A DNA stretch of 64,000 nt from an uncultured Campylobacter sp. (GTDB taxonomy: Bacteria; Campylobacterota; Campylobacteria; Campylobacterales; Campylobacteraceae). Both the position numbers and the translations under genes were made by a program. Shown in pieces: positions 61,920 to 64,000 of this stretch. Below the pieces are notes generated by a model. That model had not been told where the DNA came from. It saw nothing but the letters and a program-made list of their open reading frames with translations, and ran no database searches. Numbering within the stretch: position 1 is the stretch's first letter; the number at the start of each line of letters is the position of its first letter. The DNA lies in the NCBI RefSeq assembly GCF_937997535.1, contig NZ_CALKTT010000003.1, positions 1 to 64,000 of the forward strand, in the 5' to 3' direction.

Positions 61920-63497
61920 TTATAGGTAGATTATGGGGTATAGTTCGCTTTTACCGCCCTTGCGGCGGCTTCGTTTTTCATATTTTGCGATCCGCTCAAG
62001 CAAAAACTCATACTGCTCCGCCTCGGCGATCCTAAACCGCTCCAAAGCTCTGTGAACCTCCTCATAGGCTCTTTCCGCCTCCCCTCGCACTTGAAACGAT
62101 GCGGTATAGAACGATAAATTTTGATAAAATTCTGCAAGAATATACAACGCGTCATATACCTCCTCCGGATCAAGATCGACGAGTCTAATGACGGCGCGCA
62201 CCTCTTTCCACGGCGTGACTTCCCAATACATATTAAACCGAGGCGTCATGCTACTGACGTAATCTATTTCGCTATCGTTCGTTCCGTCGAATTGGCTCGT
62301 CGGATGGTTTGCAAGCTCTTTTTTCTCCGGTATCTCTCCCGCAAGCGTGTTCGTGCTTATGCTTTTTCCGCTCGGAGCTCGCCACTCATTCGTTTTTGAT
62401 TGGTAGGTGTATCCGCCGTAGGTTAGAGACTTTTGCGCCTGCGCCGCAGCGGCAAAGCCCGCCACCATCGCGCCGAGCGAAACCGCAGAGGCAAGCGCCG
62501 CGGACGAGCGAGCCTGTAAAGAGCTTAGCGCATACCCAAAGCCTAGAGTCGCGAGCGCCAAGCCAAAAGCCGCGCCGCCTACGTAGCCGATACTTTCGCC
62601 CCGAGCGTTGAATTGCGCACCGCTGAAAAGCGAATACGTCCCCGTGCTTGAGTTGTAGGTTCCGACAGGGCGGAAGTTTGAATCCACGAGTTCCGTGGTA
62701 TTGCTAAATAGCGAATCCAGCCACTCGGCAAAGCTTAGGGGTTTTGAATACACATTCAGCCCCGCGCCGCCCGTTTTTAAATTTGCCAGCCTCTCGCCGC
62801 CGAAGCCAAAGCTTAAATCCTTGCCCGTGGCGACCTCGTAAATCTCCATAAATAGCTCTTTGATTAAAAAGCTCGTGCCGAAGCCACCGATATTTGAGGC
62901 TATCGTGCCGCCTCTTGAGATCAGCTTGCCGGCGTAATCCGCGATCGCGCCTATCGTGTCTTGAAATACCGCGTCCACGAGCGCGTCCGAGCTAAATTTC
63001 CAATTGATCAGCGATTCGGCAAAATAGCGCCCCGTAGCGCCGCCGTAATACTGCCCGATCTCACCCGCGATTCTTCGCAGATTCTCGCTTTCGATCTCGC
63101 GCACGCCCGTGCCGCCGCCGCCCGAGGGGGCGGACGAAGAAAAGGAGCTTTGCGGGATTTGCAATAGTCCGAATCCTAGCTGTAGCTTTCGCACCGCCTG
63201 TTTGATATGTTCATACGCCGCGCTGCCGTGTCCGCCTATATTCAGCTCGCTCGAAATCGGGCTTAGCGCAAACGCCGCAAAGTCCTCATTTAGAGACAAA
63301 ATCGTATCGCTAAGGCTTACCGAGCCGTTTTCCATAAAGAGCCCCTCGAGGTTCGGCGAGGGCTTCGTGCCTGCGATATATCCCGCGCTGCCTGCGTAGA
63401 ATATATCGAAGTTCTGCCCCGCAAGAGGATTTACGGGGTTGAAGTCATCGCGAGAGGCGATGTCTAGGCTATCGTTTACGGCAATGAAGGTTCTCAT
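61920..63497 (-). CDS. Phage structural protein of unknown family
   Basis: The 525-residue protein has no recognised domain. It has an N-terminal part with repeated Gly/Ser/Asn, a Ser/Gly-rich linker (SSFSSSAPSGGGGTG), a central hydrophobic Gly/Ala stretch (about 310-355, AAFGLALATLGFGYAL and nearby) that could pass a membrane, and a basic C-terminal helix. The start overlaps the 160-residue gene by 4 bp. It could be a tail, hub or channel-like virion protein; this is inference. Confidence 0.65.
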   Translation of the reverse strand: MRTFIAVNDSLDIASRDDFNPVNPLAGQNFDIFYAGSAGYIAGTKPSPNLEGLFMENGSVSLSDTILSLNEDFAAFALSPISSELNIGGHGSAAYEHIKQAVRKLQLGFGLLQIPQSSFSSSAPSGGGGTGVREIESENLRRIAGEIGQYYGGATGRYFAESLINWKFSSDALVDAVFQDTIGAIADYAGKLISRGGTIASNIGGFGTSFLIKELFMEIYEVATGKDLSFGFGGERLANLKTGGAGLNVYSKPLSFAEWLDSLFSNTTELVDSNFRPVGTYNSSTGTYSLFSGAQFNARGESIGYVGGAAFGLALATLGFGYALSSLQARSSAALASAVSLGAMVAGFAAAAQAQKSLTYGGYTYQSKTNEWRAPSGKSISTNTLAGEIPEKKELANHPTSQFDGTNDSEIDYVSSMTPRFNMYWEVTPWKEVRAVIRLVDLDPEEVYDALYILAEFYQNLSFYTASFQVRGEAERAYEEVHRALERFRIAEAEQYEFLLERIAKYEKRSRRKGGKSELYPIIYL

Positions 63498-63976
63498 TTT
63501 TTGATCTCGAAGTTCCCCGGCATGATGTTCGTTAGCTCATCCTTGAGTAGAGTGGCGATGATGTTGAAAAGAGCCTTGTTCATGTCCGAAGGCACCGTCA
63601 AGCCGCCGTTGAGCGTGTTTTGCAAAAAGTCGCCGATTACGCTGCCGCCTTTGATTAGGCGGTTGTCCTTGACCTGCCTATTTATTGCTTCCTGCTGCGC
63701 CTTGGCAAGGGCTAGATCGCCCCTTGTCTTGTCGATTTGGGCGGCGAGCATATCTTTTTGAAGCTTGAGCTGCTCTATCTCAAGCGGCATTCGCTGCCTT
63801 TGCAGATCGATTTTGAGCTGCTCCGTTTCTATCTGTTTGCCGAGCAAATTCGTTTGAGCTTCGAGCTGCTGTTTTCGCAAAGGCAACTCCTCGCTTTCGC
63901 TTAGAAGTCGCAGGGCGATCTCTTGGCTGCTCGTCGTTACGCTCTGCGTCATTGACACTAGGGTGTTACAGAGCAT
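63494..63976 (-). CDS. Phage coiled-coil protein
   Basis: The 160-residue protein has a long heptad-like helix (about 25-105, QLEAQTNLLGKQIETEQLK and similar) and a short C-terminal domain (NNGGLTVPSD-like region ending in PGNFEIKK). The ATG at 63976 lies 24 bases from the window edge; no upstream gene is visible. The stop overlaps the next gene by 4 bp (ATGA). It is probably an assembly or virion connector protein. Confidence 0.6.
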   Translation of the reverse strand: MLCNTLVSMTQSVTTSSQEIALRLLSESEELPLRKQQLEAQTNLLGKQIETEQLKIDLQRQRMPLEIEQLKLQKDMLAAQIDKTRGDLALAKAQQEAINRQVKDNRLIKGGSVIGDFLQNTLNGGLTVPSDMNKALFNIIATLLKDELTNIMPGNFEIKK

Positions 63977-64000
63977 ATCGAATTTCCTATCGTTATGCAG

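Larger units (their letters stand above)
46585..64000. mobile_element. Integrated phage, left part (continues beyond the window)
   Basis: The element holds a large terminase, a restriction-modification pair, and a minus-strand run of virion-like genes ending in a giant polyvalent protein. Its left end is the tRNA-like 22-mer. Genes of the chromosome stop at 46388. No integrase, small terminase, portal or capsid gene is in the window; these should lie to the right. The coupled gene starts and absence of decay in the virion block suggest it is recent or active. Confidence 0.8.

Overview
The window looks like the chromosome of a Campylobacter, most likely one close to C. gracilis. Base composition is moderate, with very frequent AAATTT-type words in the spacers. 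The block rpsB-tsf-ABC-acidic protein-gmk-tatA-argS has the gene order I recall from C. jejuni, but fliR is missing from it, which suits the aflagellate C. gracilis. The block ilvC-deacetylase-dprA-ruvX also follows the Campylobacter order. The species call is inference.

Layout. 1-6.2 kb: a TauE/SafE fragment, a small membrane-anchored protein, and a six-gene operon on the minus strand (TRIC channel, argD, MidA-like methyltransferase, unknown, rsmD, DUF2400) joined by 4-8 bp overlaps. 6.8-13.2 kb: alpha/beta hydrolase; a cell-wall peptidase/mgtE/NUDIX operon; a PGBA_N protein with glcD. 13.8-21.4 kb: Sel1 protein, EthD protein, ruvX, dprA, polysaccharide deacetylase, ilvC, proC. 22.1-29.2 kb: an accessory island of immunity-like genes (YwqG/DUF1963, SMI1/KNR4, a frameshifted gene, DUF3137, a second Sel1 protein). 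29.7-37 kb: the argS-to-rpsB translation operon. 37.2-46.4 kb: iadA, pgeF, ribE, cytochrome c553, an ABC exporter, mnmG, bioB, a lipoprotein.

From about 46.6 kb to the right edge lies an integrated phage. Its left boundary is a 22-bp copy of a tRNA 3' end. It holds a large terminase reading inward, a gene-poor 1.25 kb, an AT-rich restriction-modification pair (GHKL ATPase-nuclease plus cytosine-5 methyltransferase), and virion genes on the minus strand. One of these encodes a 2597-residue polyvalent protein with several predicted toxin or enzyme domains. A well-initiated small gene is nested in another frame of that gene.

The most unusual feature is a short repeat with an AATT core. It fills most spacers, and it also appears inside conserved housekeeping genes (rsmD, proC, argS, ribE, the deacetylase, probably the MidA-like gene) as in-frame arrays. 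The core is always read as AAT-T, giving Asn followed by Ser, Phe or Cys. Each array has its own unit length: 21 bp in proC, about 18 bp in argS, 12/24 bp in rsmD, 15 bp and other multiples of three in the deacetylase. The inserts sit between otherwise well-conserved enzyme segments. This resembles in principle the in-frame palindromic elements of Rickettsia, but the sequence and tandem organisation differ. I know of no description of it.
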